Below, one piece after another: positions 26,409 through 34,502 of a DNA stretch of 53,865 bases. Within the stretch, counting starts at the first letter, position 1, and each line of letters opens with the position of its first letter. Source of the stretch: a virus; IMG/VR virus record IMGVR_UViG_3300032282_004842, positions 1 through 53,865 of that record. The stretch is one strand, 5' to 3'. The position numbers were made by a program, and so were the translations under genes. The notes under the pieces are model-generated. The model did not search any database, was not told the origin of the DNA, and saw only the letters and a list, made by a program, of their open reading frames with translations.

Positions 26409-27303
26409 TAACTTTTAAATTTATTGGGAAGAATACACCATCTTTAGTCCATTCCATCTCATTTTTATCGTTTTTTAATATAAGTATTCTGTAATCGTCA
26501 CAAACAAAAACATATAAATTACATTTAGATGTTTGACTTAATGCTGAATTAACTAAATAACCACCATTGACTGATGTTAAATCACATGTACCCTTTATTT
26601 GGTGTTTTAAAACTTTGTCATCACTATGTTTAGTCCAAACATCAACTCCTTTTTTTCTGTCTTCAAAATCACCAAGTCCGCCCGACTCTTTTATGTCTAC
26701 AATATCATTAAAAAAATCATGTATTTTATCAACATAAAATTTTTGTGTATTATCTCCTCTTGACATTGTGTTTGAACATATTTCAACCATGGTATCAAAA
26801 ATTTCATTACCTGGTAAAAATATCTTACTTTTAAAATGGTCGACAATAATTAATAGTTTTTTAAATCTATGTATTGTCTCTTTCTCGTCTTTTAATGTCT
26901 CTTCATCAATAATAATTGGGTCTTTATATGAAAAAGTCTCATCTAATATCTTAATACTTTCAATACCCTTTTTTCTATATAAATTTAAAATTGATAAATT
27001 ACATCTATTAAATAAAACCTCTTGACAAGAATAATTCGTATCAAATAAATTTTGAATTGCCCAATTTCCATTTTCATCCAAAACCCCCAAATCGACATCT
27101 TTTGATTTTGGATTCTGACCCCACAAACCTAATGGACTGTAAAGTTCTTTCAATATTCTGTTGATTTCTATTGAAATTGGTATTTTGTACGCATTTTTTC
27201 TTTGTACTTGTAACATAACTTCTCTTGAAACTGATGTTTTACACAATGGGTCTATGGTAATATTCTTCAGTCTTTCTTTTATGTCCATTTTATTATTCAT
27301 CAT
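26389..27303 (-). CDS. Putative PD-(D/E)XK nuclease
   Basis: 304 aa. The C-terminal half carries GDFEDRKKGVDVWTKHSDDK and then KHQIKGTCDLT: D221 followed by Q235-I-K237 fits the second acid and the (E/Q)xK of PD-(D/E)XK nucleases, in a strand-turn-strand setting, and GGLGDFEDRKKGVD resembles the region before the active site in restriction-like enzymes. The N-terminal 150 residues are unknown. If right, it may degrade host DNA or act in recombination or defence against other phages. It overlaps the downstream 72-aa gene and diverges from gp13. It starts with two ATG codons at 27303 and 27300; the weak point is that only short motifs support the fold. Confidence 0.5.
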   Translation of the reverse strand: MMNNKMDIKERLKNITIDPLCKTSVSREVMLQVQRKNAYKIPISIEINRILKELYSPLGLWGQNPKSKDVDLGVLDENGNWAIQNLFDTNYSCQEVLFNRCNLSILNLYRKKGIESIKILDETFSYKDPIIIDEETLKDEKETIHRFKKLLIIVDHFKSKIFLPGNEIFDTMVEICSNTMSRGDNTQKFYVDKIHDFFNDIVDIKESGGLGDFEDRKKGVDVWTKHSDDKVLKHQIKGTCDLTSVNGGYLVNSALSQTSKCNLYVFVCDDYRILILKNDKNEMEWTKDGVFFPINLKVNEKFYP

Positions 27304-27320
27304 AAACTAAAATATACAGA

Positions 27321-27328
27321 TATTTATT
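27321..27328 (+). promoter_or_regulatory. TATTTATT late-promoter-like motif before gp13
   Basis: Plus strand GATATTTATTAAT; the 8-mer ends 13 nt before ATG 27342. Confidence 0.45.
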
Positions 27329-27341
27329 AATAAAAACAAAT

Positions 27342-28460
27342 ATGAGTGCAACTATTATTACAAATCCACAAAAACAAAAATTATATACTCAGGTTTTTCA
27401 TTTATTAGGATTACCCGTTAGAGGTATTGAATTAACTGAAGAACAGATGGACACATTTTTGGAATTGTCTTTATCTGAATATGAACAATATGTAAGTGAT
27501 TGGTTAATAGAATCACAATGGTCAGCATTAATAGGTATTGACGTGGATACTCAATCATTAACAAGAGCTTTTACAACTAGAAGTTTAGATTACGAAACAC
27601 AATACTCACATGCTTATTCAAAAATAGTTGGATTACAAACAGGTGGTAATAGTGAATTAAAAAAAGATTATATTGAATTATCCGCAAATACGCAAACTTA
27701 TGTAATTCCCGCCGGAAGAGAAATTAATGAACTTTTATGGTTCTCAAGGGCTGAGTTAACCGATTCAATTGTCGACCCATTTTTAGGTGGATTCGGTGGA
27801 TTGGGTGGTGTTGCATTTGGTGGTGTAGGTGGATTCGCTCAACAAGGTACATCTGGTTCATATTTTATGATGCCAGCTTTTGACCTTTTATTAAGAATGG
27901 GTGACAGAAATTTAAAGAATAGATTAATTGGTGGTGACTTAACATATAGAATTACAGCAGGACCAAACGGTACTAAGATAATTCACTTATCCAATGTACC
28001 GGGTGGTAAATATGATTTCGGTTCAATACAAAACAATAGAAGTAAAGTTTGGTATTGGTATTATGATACGATGGATAGAGATACGTGTTTAGATAAAAAT
28101 AAAGATATAATTAAATTACCATCAGATGTTCAAACCGAACAATTAGTTTGGGATGACTTAAATAAACCAGCACAAAATTGGGTTAGAAAATATCTTATTG
28201 CCTATTCTAAAGAAGGTTTAGGAAGAATATGGGGTAAGTTCTCAGGTGATTTACAAGTTCCGGATAGTCCAGTTAAATTGGATTATACTTCATTACTTAC
28301 TGAAGGTAAAGATGAAAAACTTAAATTAGTTGAGGAGTTAATGTTAAGATTAGAAAGACTCCGCCCCGATAAAGTTCTCGAAAGAAAAGGTATGGAGGCG
28401 GAGAATCTCAATAAAGCTTTAAAGTACAGACCGATGCAATCACCATATAACGTAATCTAA
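27342..28460 (+). CDS. gp13: gp13-like neck protein
   Basis: 372 aa (T4 gp13 has 309). The C-terminal half has NWVRKYLIAYSKEGLGRIWG, then VPDSPVKLDYTSLLTEGKDE and KLVEELMLRLERLRP, the typical gp13 pattern in which a trp-rich helix is followed by KFS...P...LD...LL.EG. Gp13 forms the connector ring between head and tail. A Gly-rich loop (GGFGGLGGVAFGGVGGFAQQ) inserts near residue 150. The gene stands alone on the plus strand with a TATTTATT motif 13 nt upstream, and is convergent with the polymerase without a gap. Confidence 0.85.
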   Translation: MSATIITNPQKQKLYTQVFHLLGLPVRGIELTEEQMDTFLELSLSEYEQYVSDWLIESQWSALIGIDVDTQSLTRAFTTRSLDYETQYSHAYSKIVGLQTGGNSELKKDYIELSANTQTYVIPAGREINELLWFSRAELTDSIVDPFLGGFGGLGGVAFGGVGGFAQQGTSGSYFMMPAFDLLLRMGDRNLKNRLIGGDLTYRITAGPNGTKIIHLSNVPGGKYDFGSIQNNRSKVWYWYYDTMDRDTCLDKNKDIIKLPSDVQTEQLVWDDLNKPAQNWVRKYLIAYSKEGLGRIWGKFSGDLQVPDSPVKLDYTSLLTEGKDEKLKLVEELMLRLERLRPDKVLERKGMEAENLNKALKYRPMQSPYNVI

Positions 28461-30443
28461 TTATATATCAATGGCGTGGTAAGCATAATCAACACCATCG
28501 GTTTTGATTATTTCATCCTCATTACTGATTGTACTTTTTTCTTGTGATAATAAAACTTTGCGGTTGTAATCAACCCAATTTTTATCCACCAATTTAATAC
28601 TATCATCAACATACATAAAGAATGGGTCTCGTTTAATTTTATTCCAAAATATAACTTCACTATCTGATAGTGTCATTACCTCATCATACTTATCTTGACC
28701 ATCCTCACTTATTGGAAATCCGTTAACTAATTCACATTGTTTACTTGTGAAGTATTGTCTATCTTCTGGTTTTTCAACTAAGATATCATTACGAATTTCA
28801 GGACTAAAAACCACTAATAAAGGTTCAATACGTTTGTTAAAGTTACTCAAATATCTCGGTACGTTATAATCTCCCGTCATATCGGGGTTTTCATTTAGTT
28901 CCTTTTCAGAAATCATATAACAGTTAATCTCAAGATAATTGTTTGGCATTGATTTACCGTGTGTATTATAATATTCCTCTTGTTGTTTTTTTGTTGGTTT
29001 ACTTATTTTCTGAACATCCCCTGAAGACTTCTTAGTACCATTATTAATGTAATAAATTGTTTCACCAAGACCCGCATTATAGTTATTCTGTAAAATCAAT
29101 TCCATATGGGCTTGTCTTGACATTAATGACCCAGCTTTCGTTACCTTCTGTATGTGTTTCTTATAATCCTCAACAGATTGTTTAACACGAGATTTGTTTG
29201 CTATTTTTGATAATGGAATCTGTTTATTATAAATCTTTTCTACATATTGGAAATACAATTCAACAAATGATATACCATCACCATTTAATAGGTATTTAAA
29301 TCCTTCATCCAAGAATTCAACAATGTATTGTTGTAATTTTTTAGACTTAATGGTATTACCCGTTAATTTGATTTTTTCTTTTCCTTTCTTCATCAATTTA
29401 ATGATGTAGTTTTTTCTTGATACATTAATACATGATGGAGCGATATAGTCGATATCAAGACCCATTTCATTTCTCATGAAGATGTCATTAAATTCTGCGG
29501 TGTCCGCTTCAATTCCTTTATATTCTTTACCTTCAATAACTAACTCGTTATACCCTTTACCAACATAAACTGTATCATTTATATTCTCAGGAGTCTCAAA
29601 GTTTACACCGTCCGTATCCATTACAAGTGGTTTATAACCTTTCTTTTCAAAGAACATAATCATCATACGAAGACATTGACGACCAATACATGTAATTGTT
29701 TCACCCGAATCCATCTCACCCCACGGAAATACATGTGGTGCGGACAATGAACCAAAATAAGCATTGATAAAGATTTTAATTGGTAATTGTTTACGGTCGT
29801 ACATTTCCGACTGAACCGGGTCACTATCTTTTAGTTCTCCGGCCAAATGTTTATATTTTATACGAATGTTACGGAAATACTTCAACATCGATTTCTGTAC
29901 ACCCATGATATCACAATCAGGGAAAATATCATATACTAATTGTATTGATGGATAAAGTGAAGAATAGTCAAACTTAACAATGTTCTTAGCATAACCCACA
30001 GTTAATAAACGAGATAAACCACCTGTGAATGGTCGTTTAGAATCTTTCGCGGGAACAGCTAAATTATTTTCATATGACCAAGCTAACATGATAATTTTCC
30101 ATAAAGTGGCGGTACCCATTGTTGCAATTCTCTCATATGTTGTTGGTACAAGTTTTGAAATCAAAAATGTTGACTGACTAAAAGAATCATCAACCACCAT
30201 AGTTTCATACAAGTCATCATCAAGATATTGTTCAACAATTCTACTACCTGACCATATTTCAAATTTACCCGGATATTTCTCCAATAAATTATCAGTTCCA
30301 GGTTCACCAATTTTCTTGTAGTTACCCGTTTTTGGATTTACATAATATAATTCATTATCCAAATATATTTTTGAAATCCATGCACCGTCCACATAAACAC
30401 GATTAGGTTTTTCTTTTTCTAAGTACTTGGTGATGTATTTCAA
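28461..30443 (-). CDS. gp43: Family B DNA polymerase, C-terminal part (palm, fingers, thumb)
   Basis: 660 codons from the TTG at 30443; the frame is open back to 30515, directly after the TGA that ends the N-terminal part. Polymerase motifs A (FDYSSLYPS, residues 158-166 of this part), B (KQLPIKIFINAYFGSL) and C (MDTDG, D276 and D278) are present. It has no ATG near its start; the first internal one is at codon 82. It is therefore most likely the continuation of the same gene. It replicates phage DNA. It ends flush with gp13 on the opposite strand. Confidence 0.9.
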   Translation of the reverse strand: MKYITKYLEKEKPNRVYVDGAWISKIYLDNELYYVNPKTGNYKKIGEPGTDNLLEKYPGKFEIWSGSRIVEQYLDDDLYETMVVDDSFSQSTFLISKLVPTTYERIATMGTATLWKIIMLAWSYENNLAVPAKDSKRPFTGGLSRLLTVGYAKNIVKFDYSSLYPSIQLVYDIFPDCDIMGVQKSMLKYFRNIRIKYKHLAGELKDSDPVQSEMYDRKQLPIKIFINAYFGSLSAPHVFPWGEMDSGETITCIGRQCLRMMIMFFEKKGYKPLVMDTDGVNFETPENINDTVYVGKGYNELVIEGKEYKGIEADTAEFNDIFMRNEMGLDIDYIAPSCINVSRKNYIIKLMKKGKEKIKLTGNTIKSKKLQQYIVEFLDEGFKYLLNGDGISFVELYFQYVEKIYNKQIPLSKIANKSRVKQSVEDYKKHIQKVTKAGSLMSRQAHMELILQNNYNAGLGETIYYINNGTKKSSGDVQKISKPTKKQQEEYYNTHGKSMPNNYLEINCYMISEKELNENPDMTGDYNVPRYLSNFNKRIEPLLVVFSPEIRNDILVEKPEDRQYFTSKQCELVNGFPISEDGQDKYDEVMTLSDSEVIFWNKIKRDPFFMYVDDSIKLVDKNWVDYNRKVLLSQEKSTISNEDEIIKTDGVDYAYHAIDI

Positions 30444-30515
30444 ACCCCAAGATTTTATTTCAGAATTGATTGCTTGGGCTCTACGAACAGAATGTGCGAT
30501 ATCAATAATATTGAA

Positions 30516-31358
30516 TCACCATATATTATGTTGAATGTATTCTTCTTGCTCGTTTGCAAGTTTCAACATACCCTTCTTCTCTCTAATTCCTTGTTTTGTA
30601 AATATTTGAGTTAATTCCTTAATATTAACTCCCAATATTTCTGCTCGTTTTAAAATAAACGGCCAATCAAAAAATGCTGAGTTATAACCACCAATAATTG
30701 TTGGTTTCTTTTCTTTTATTATGTTGAAGAATTCCTCGATACATTTCTTTTCACCGTCCTCACCAAATGCGGGGATTGTCTTTTCCAAACCACGGTTATC
30801 CTTAACACCAATCAATATAATATTACAGGTTAAAGGGTCTAAACCCGTGGTCTCGATATCAAAAACAAATCTATTTACACCAGAATAATCTTCAATACCT
30901 TTAAAAAGTCTTTTCTTTTTCTGTATAAGGTACTGTTCAACAGGGTTTAGTATTGTAAAAGATGATTTAAATTTATCACCCCATGGGTCAATTCCACCCT
31001 CTTTAAAAAAATTGATTAATTCAGTATACCCTTTTAAACTTTTAACCAAAAAAGTTTGTCCATTTTCTAATCGAGTATTCCCTTCCGTTCTTAATTTTTC
31101 AATCAAGATACCATATTCACCCATTTTTTTCTTTTGAAGTGTTTTGTTTCCTTGATAAAAATTAAATTCAGATAAGTCACCAACCCATAAAAATGGTGTG
31201 AAGGTGTCAGGTTTAACGATTTTACCCCTTTCCGGGTCTTGGATAACTTTGTAGATTTTGTTGGTTCGGTAATCATACTCAACCCCTACTATGTATTCTT
31301 CAGGGTCCCAACCATTTAAGAAGTTTTCAATAACTTCTTGCGAAATAATTTCTTTCAT
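30516..31358 (-). CDS. gp43: Family B DNA polymerase, N-terminal part (3'-5' exonuclease), ended by in-frame TGA
   Basis: 280 aa. Exonuclease I (FVFDIETTGLD, D167 and E169) and II (GGYNSAFFDWP, Y225/N226 and D231) are present. The frame stops with TGA at 30518-30516 after EYIQHNIW, and continues with FNIIDIAHSVRRAQAINSEI, the expected next residues of this family and the exonuclease III motif (YNxxD type). The whole frame would give about 965 aa (T4 gp43: 898). The TGA may be a nonsense mutation (GGA to TGA is one change), a sequencing error or a readthrough site. A Bacteroidota-type promoter and a leader hairpin lie upstream. Confidence 0.88.
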   Translation of the reverse strand: MKEIISQEVIENFLNGWDPEEYIVGVEYDYRTNKIYKVIQDPERGKIVKPDTFTPFLWVGDLSEFNFYQGNKTLQKKKMGEYGILIEKLRTEGNTRLENGQTFLVKSLKGYTELINFFKEGGIDPWGDKFKSSFTILNPVEQYLIQKKKRLFKGIEDYSGVNRFVFDIETTGLDPLTCNIILIGVKDNRGLEKTIPAFGEDGEKKCIEEFFNIIKEKKPTIIGGYNSAFFDWPFILKRAEILGVNIKELTQIFTKQGIREKKGMLKLANEQEEYIQHNIW

Positions 31359-31387
31359 TATGTATATTTTTTAAGTGACACATTATC

Positions 31388-31404
31388 TTACGGAACATCC
31401 GTAA
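31388..31404 (-). promoter_or_regulatory. Leader hairpin upstream of DNA polymerase, possible operator
   Basis: A perfect 7-bp stem TTACGGA/TCCGTAA with a 3-nt loop, 29 nt before ATG 31358; an outer pair TGACA/TGTCA (31376-31380 and 31412-31416) can close it. No T-run follows, so it is not a terminator. T4 gp43 represses its own mRNA at a leader hairpin; a similar role here is inference. Confidence 0.4.
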
Positions 31405-31414
31405 TTAGTCTTGT

Positions 31415-31447
31415 CAAAAATATACAGAAAAAAATTTGATTATCAAA
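31415..31447 (-). promoter_or_regulatory. Bacteroidota-type host promoter for DNA polymerase
   Basis: On the minus strand TTTG (31447-31444), 21-nt spacer, TATTTTTG (31422-31415), a perfect match to TTTG-N19-21-TAnnTTTG. Transcription would start near 31409, just before the leader hairpin. The -33 box overlaps the stop codon of the gene upstream. Confidence 0.6.
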
Positions 31448-31811
31448 ATATGGTGATAAATAATTTTTCCTTAACGGGTAAAATCAATTTTGTTGTTGGA
31501 TTTAGATTGGTATCTAAGAACTGAACGGTTACCTTTCCCTCGTATTTTCCTATGTTTGCGGTTTGAGATTCAGTAAATCTATGAACAATATAATATTCAT
31601 CAGTTGTTTGGTCGTATTTCTTATCTCTTGTTGTGATTTGACATCCTGAATTTAAAATTTCATATTCACCATTTTCAATATTAAACATTTCAAATGTAAT
31701 ATCACAATTTTCAAGTGCATCGTTAAATCCAGACTTATCGTTTTTACCGTCGTCTATTAATCTTAATTTTAAGATTGGTTCTGATGCTCCTTGTCTAATA
31801 AAAAATTCCAT
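31443..31811 (-). CDS. Small tail/baseplate-associated beta protein
   Basis: 122 aa. It starts MEFFIRQGASEPILKLRLID and contains ITFEMFNIENGEYEIL, YIVHRFTESQTANIGKYEGK and VTVQFLDTN, a beta-sandwich pattern seen in small virion proteins next to fibre genes (BppU-like). It ends TGA directly followed by TAA. TATTTATA lies 4 nt before its ATG and again before the next gene, so it is transcribed separately. Family assignment tentative. Confidence 0.6.
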   Translation of the reverse strand: MEFFIRQGASEPILKLRLIDDGKNDKSGFNDALENCDITFEMFNIENGEYEILNSGCQITTRDKKYDQTTDEYYIVHRFTESQTANIGKYEGKVTVQFLDTNLNPTTKLILPVKEKLFITIF

Positions 31812-31815
31812 ATTC

Positions 31816-31823
31816 TATAAATA
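31816..31823 (-). promoter_or_regulatory. TATTTATA motif 4 nt before the 122-aa gene
   Basis: The minus strand reads CTATTTATAGAATATG, so any transcript would be leaderless or nearly so. Confidence 0.5.
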
Positions 31824-31824
31824 G

Positions 31825-32385
31825 TTAGATTTGTACAAGTGTAACTATAACCGATGGGATTGCGGGTATACTATTTGATGGTGTGGCAAAAACAATTATA
31901 TTTGGACTCGTTACTTGAAACGTTAATTCTAAATATTCATTTGATAATAATGTTATCACAAAATTCCAAGAAGCGACCAATAAAACACCATTATTGGCTA
32001 AGGTTATTTTTGTGTTGGAAGATGGAACATCCGCTCCATTTTTTCTCAACCATATATACATATCTTCAGAAGAACCTCCCTGTGTTTTTTGTACTTGAGC
32101 GGAAAATTGTAAATTATATGTTGCACCACTTGAAACGGTAAACTTAGTTCCATCATTGACTGTTATACCATTATTTTCTGAAATTGTTGAAGCACTTAAA
32201 ACATATGTGGTATTTGCGGTAAATCCCGACTGTGTAGTTGTATGGTAAAAAGAACCGTAAAACTTACCTGTGGCCATATTACCTCTCTTAATTTTATACG
32301 TTACCCCACCTTGTGAAACTGGTAATTCAGAATTTGAGGTTAATCCTGTTAATTCTGGTAATTGTGATATTGGTAAACTAGCCAT
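31825..32385 (-). CDS. Tail-fibre-like protein with C1q/TNF-type beta domain
   Basis: 186 aa. The N-terminus MASLPISQLPELTGLTSNSE is a common fibre attachment segment (ISQLPE... type). Residues about 85-186 form a beta sandwich resembling C1q/TNF-like trimer heads (YNLQFSAQVQKTQGG, EDMYIWLRKNGADVPSSNTK, VASWNFVITLLSNEYLELTF). Such heads sit at the tips of fibres and trimerise. It lies between a small beta protein and a TPT-repeat adhesin and has its own TATTTATA, 4 nt before the ATG. Confidence 0.65.
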   Translation of the reverse strand: MASLPISQLPELTGLTSNSELPVSQGGVTYKIKRGNMATGKFYGSFYHTTTQSGFTANTTYVLSASTISENNGITVNDGTKFTVSSGATYNLQFSAQVQKTQGGSSEDMYIWLRKNGADVPSSNTKITLANNGVLLVASWNFVITLLSNEYLELTFQVTSPNIIVFATPSNSIPAIPSVIVTLVQI

Positions 32386-32389
32386 ATTG

Positions 32390-32397
32390 TATAAATA
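32390..32397 (-). promoter_or_regulatory. TATTTATA motif 4 nt before the 186-aa gene
   Basis: The minus strand reads TATTTATACAATATG. Confidence 0.5.
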
Positions 32398-32415
32398 TTG
32401 TTCTTTTTATTTTAA

Positions 32416-34395
32416 TTAAAATCCATTTGTTGATGGATTATAAAAAACTAAACCTGTCACATTTGTTGTTTTTGTTATGGTCGGTGTTGAGTAGTTAAAT
32501 GTCATAACATCACCACCACCAATCTCACCAAATTGTATTCTTATTGGGTAATAAGTTCCGGCGGTTAATGAAAATGTACCTGATACTTCCTGAGTTCCAT
32601 GTGCTCCACCATTGTTTATATTGGCATTAGCGGTGGTAAAACCTGATAATGCATTTGCACCAATCCAAAGATAAGAACCATCATCACTCGATAAGTAGAA
32701 TGTATATGTTTCTGTTGTTGTCGATTTGAAATATCCTAACCATTGACAACTAAAATTAGACCCATCATCAGTTCCAGGTTCAGTTATTGTTGTTGTTTGA
32801 ACCGAGGTTGCGGGATTCGCACCAAAAGTTGTTGGAGTTGCAGTTGCGAAAAACGCCGGATTTTCGTTATGGTATCCAGAATACGTTGTTTTATATAAAC
32901 CAGCACTAAATGTGTTTGTTGGTGTTACTGTTGGTGTTGGAGTTGGAGTTGGAGGTATCGACGTTGAGGTATATGAACCATTTCCTGTAAATGTAAGGAT
33001 TGTGTAAATACCGTTTGTTGTAACTGTCGGTGAACCTGAATATGTACCAAGTTGGTTTGTTGGTATGGATAAAATAACAACACCATTAGAACCATTACCT
33101 CCATTACCGCTATTTGTGGCACCACCTCCACCACCAGAACCATATCCTGTTGCGTTGGCGCCCGCACCACTTGTAGTGTTTCCACCATTACCTCCACCAC
33201 CGGTACCGCCAGATGCTAAAGTCGAACCATTAGCCCCACCTCCACCACCACCGCCGGCATAAACTACCGCCGAACCTGTGATGTTGAATGTCGTACCGTT
33301 ACCACCATTTCCACCTGCATCGGGAAATGAACCATTTGTACCTACCTGAGATGAACCACCTCCACCACCTGCACCGTTACTATCGGCAGTTACACTACCT
33401 CCGTTAAATCCATTAGTTCCCGTTCCACCTGTTGACCTTGAAGTTCCACCTCCTCCACCACCACCGCCTGATGCTCCGTTAGAACCATTAGTTGCAGTTG
33501 ATGGTGTTGTGTTGTAACCCCCACCGCCACCACCTATTGCAGTTACAGATAAACTTGTCCCACTAAATGTCGTTGTACCACCATTGGTTCCTTGACCTGT
33601 ACCTGTTGAACCTGTACCACCATTTGCTATTATAACATTGTATGTAACATTTTTAGATAAATTGGTTGAACCTGTGACAACTTGTCCGGCACCACCACCA
33701 CCTCCCCAGTTACCACCACCACCTCCACCACCACCTACAACTAAGTACGTGATTGGGGTTAATAATGGAGTCGATGTCGGTGTTGGGGTAAGAGTATTAG
33801 TTGGTGTTAATGTTGGAGTAGGCGTTAACGAACTTGTTGGGGTAAGTGTATTGGTTGGGGTAAGTGTCAGAGTAGGGGTTCTTGTTGGGGTTAAAGTATT
33901 GGTTGGGGTAATAGTGTTAGTAGGGGTGAGAGTAGGTGTGAGGGTTCTTGTTGGGGTAAGAGTATTAGTTGGTGTTAATGTTGGAGTAGGCGTTAACGAA
34001 CTTGTTGGGGTTAAAGTATTGGTTGGGGTAATAGTGTTAGTAGGGGTGAGAGTAGGTGTGAGGGTTCTTGTTGGCGTAATGGTATTGGTTGGAGTAAGAG
34101 TATTTGTTGGTGTTGGACTAACAGCGGACTCAATTAATATTTTGGAATAATTTTCTTGTAAAATTGGGTCTAAGTTTTCCTGTAAAAGAACAGAACTAGA
34201 GTCTTCAATATATAATGTACATGTTTTGTTATAAAACGAAAAATATAACTCATAAGTACCATAAAAATAGTCAGTACTATAATAATAAGGGATAACGACA
34301 GAGCCAAGGCTAATCGTACCGCCTGTGTCAGGATAGTAAGTGATGTCTGCAGTCTGTCCACTATAGTTGTTTGACGTTAATATTATGGTTGTCAT
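32416..34395 (-). CDS. Adhesin with TPT linker, poly-Gly domain and PA14-like C-terminus
   Basis: 659 aa. Parts: a small N-terminal beta domain (1-92); a Thr/Pro linker (about 93-213); a Gly-rich domain (about 217-445: [17 protein letters not shown] and many G3-G9 runs), resembling the polyglycine sandwich of T-even gp38 adhesins; a second short TPT linker near 495; and a C-terminal PA14/GLEYA-like domain (about 508-659: [41 protein letters not shown]), a type known to bind carbohydrate. It is a strong candidate receptor-binding protein. TATTTATC lies 23 nt upstream. The linker DNA shows long exact duplications. Confidence 0.78.
   Translation of the reverse strand: MTTIILTSNNYSGQTADITYYPDTGGTISLGSVVIPYYYSTDYFYGTYELYFSFYNKTCTLYIEDSSSVLLQENLDPILQENYSKILIESAVSPTPTNTLTPTNTITPTRTLTPTLTPTNTITPTNTLTPTSSLTPTPTLTPTNTLTPTRTLTPTLTPTNTITPTNTLTPTRTPTLTLTPTNTLTPTSSLTPTPTLTPTNTLTPTPTSTPLLTPITYLVVGGGGGGGGNWGGGGGAGQVVTGSTNLSKNVTYNVIIANGGTGSTGTGQGTNGGTTTFSGTSLSVTAIGGGGGGYNTTPSTATNGSNGASGGGGGGGGTSRSTGGTGTNGFNGGSVTADSNGAGGGGGSSQVGTNGSFPDAGGNGGNGTTFNITGSAVVYAGGGGGGGANGSTLASGGTGGGGNGGNTTSGAGANATGYGSGGGGGATNSGNGGNGSNGVVILSIPTNQLGTYSGSPTVTTNGIYTILTFTGNGSYTSTSIPPTPTPTPTVTPTNTFSAGLYKTTYSGYHNENPAFFATATPTTFGANPATSVQTTTITEPGTDDGSNFSCQWLGYFKSTTTETYTFYLSSDDGSYLWIGANALSGFTTANANINNGGAHGTQEVSGTFSLTAGTYYPIRIQFGEIGGGDVMTFNYSTPTITKTTNVTGLVFYNPSTNGF
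33757..34119 (-). repeat. Duplicated DNA in the TPT linker of the adhesin
   Basis: A 74-bp stretch at 33881-33954 is repeated exactly at 34001-34074 (120 bp apart). A second block of about 60 bp near 33782-33842 recurs near 33950-34010 (168 bp apart). The pattern points to recent recombination or slippage. Confidence 0.88.
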
Positions 34396-34418
34396 TATTG
34401 ATTATTCGACTCTTTAAA

Positions 34419-34426
34419 GATAAATA
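34419..34426 (-). promoter_or_regulatory. TATTTATC late-promoter-like variant
   Basis: Minus strand AACTATTTATCTTT, 23 nt before ATG 34395. The remaining 107-nt space up to 34502 holds only a weak 6-bp hairpin (ATAACT/AGTTAT at 34485-34499). Confidence 0.35.
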
Positions 34427-34502
34427 GTTAAAATACATGAATTAGTAAACGGTATATAAAAAGAAGATATAATTAAAGTTTTGTATAACTTGGAGTTATT
34501 GT

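Noticed and set aside
30444-30515. A group I intron or intein splitting the polymerase
   Set aside because: The two parts are adjacent in the same frame with only one stop codon between them, so no inserted element is present.
28461-31358. TGA as a reassigned sense codon in this phage
   Set aside because: gp19 (17093), the neck gene (22759) and the gene at 31443 end in TGA at sensible places, so TGA works as stop.
31388-31404. Terminator of the 122-aa gene
   Set aside because: No T-run follows the stem on the minus strand.
33065-34150. Plus-strand Pro- and Gly/Val-rich frames opposite the adhesin
   Set aside because: Shadows of the Gly-rich and TPT coding DNA on the other strand.
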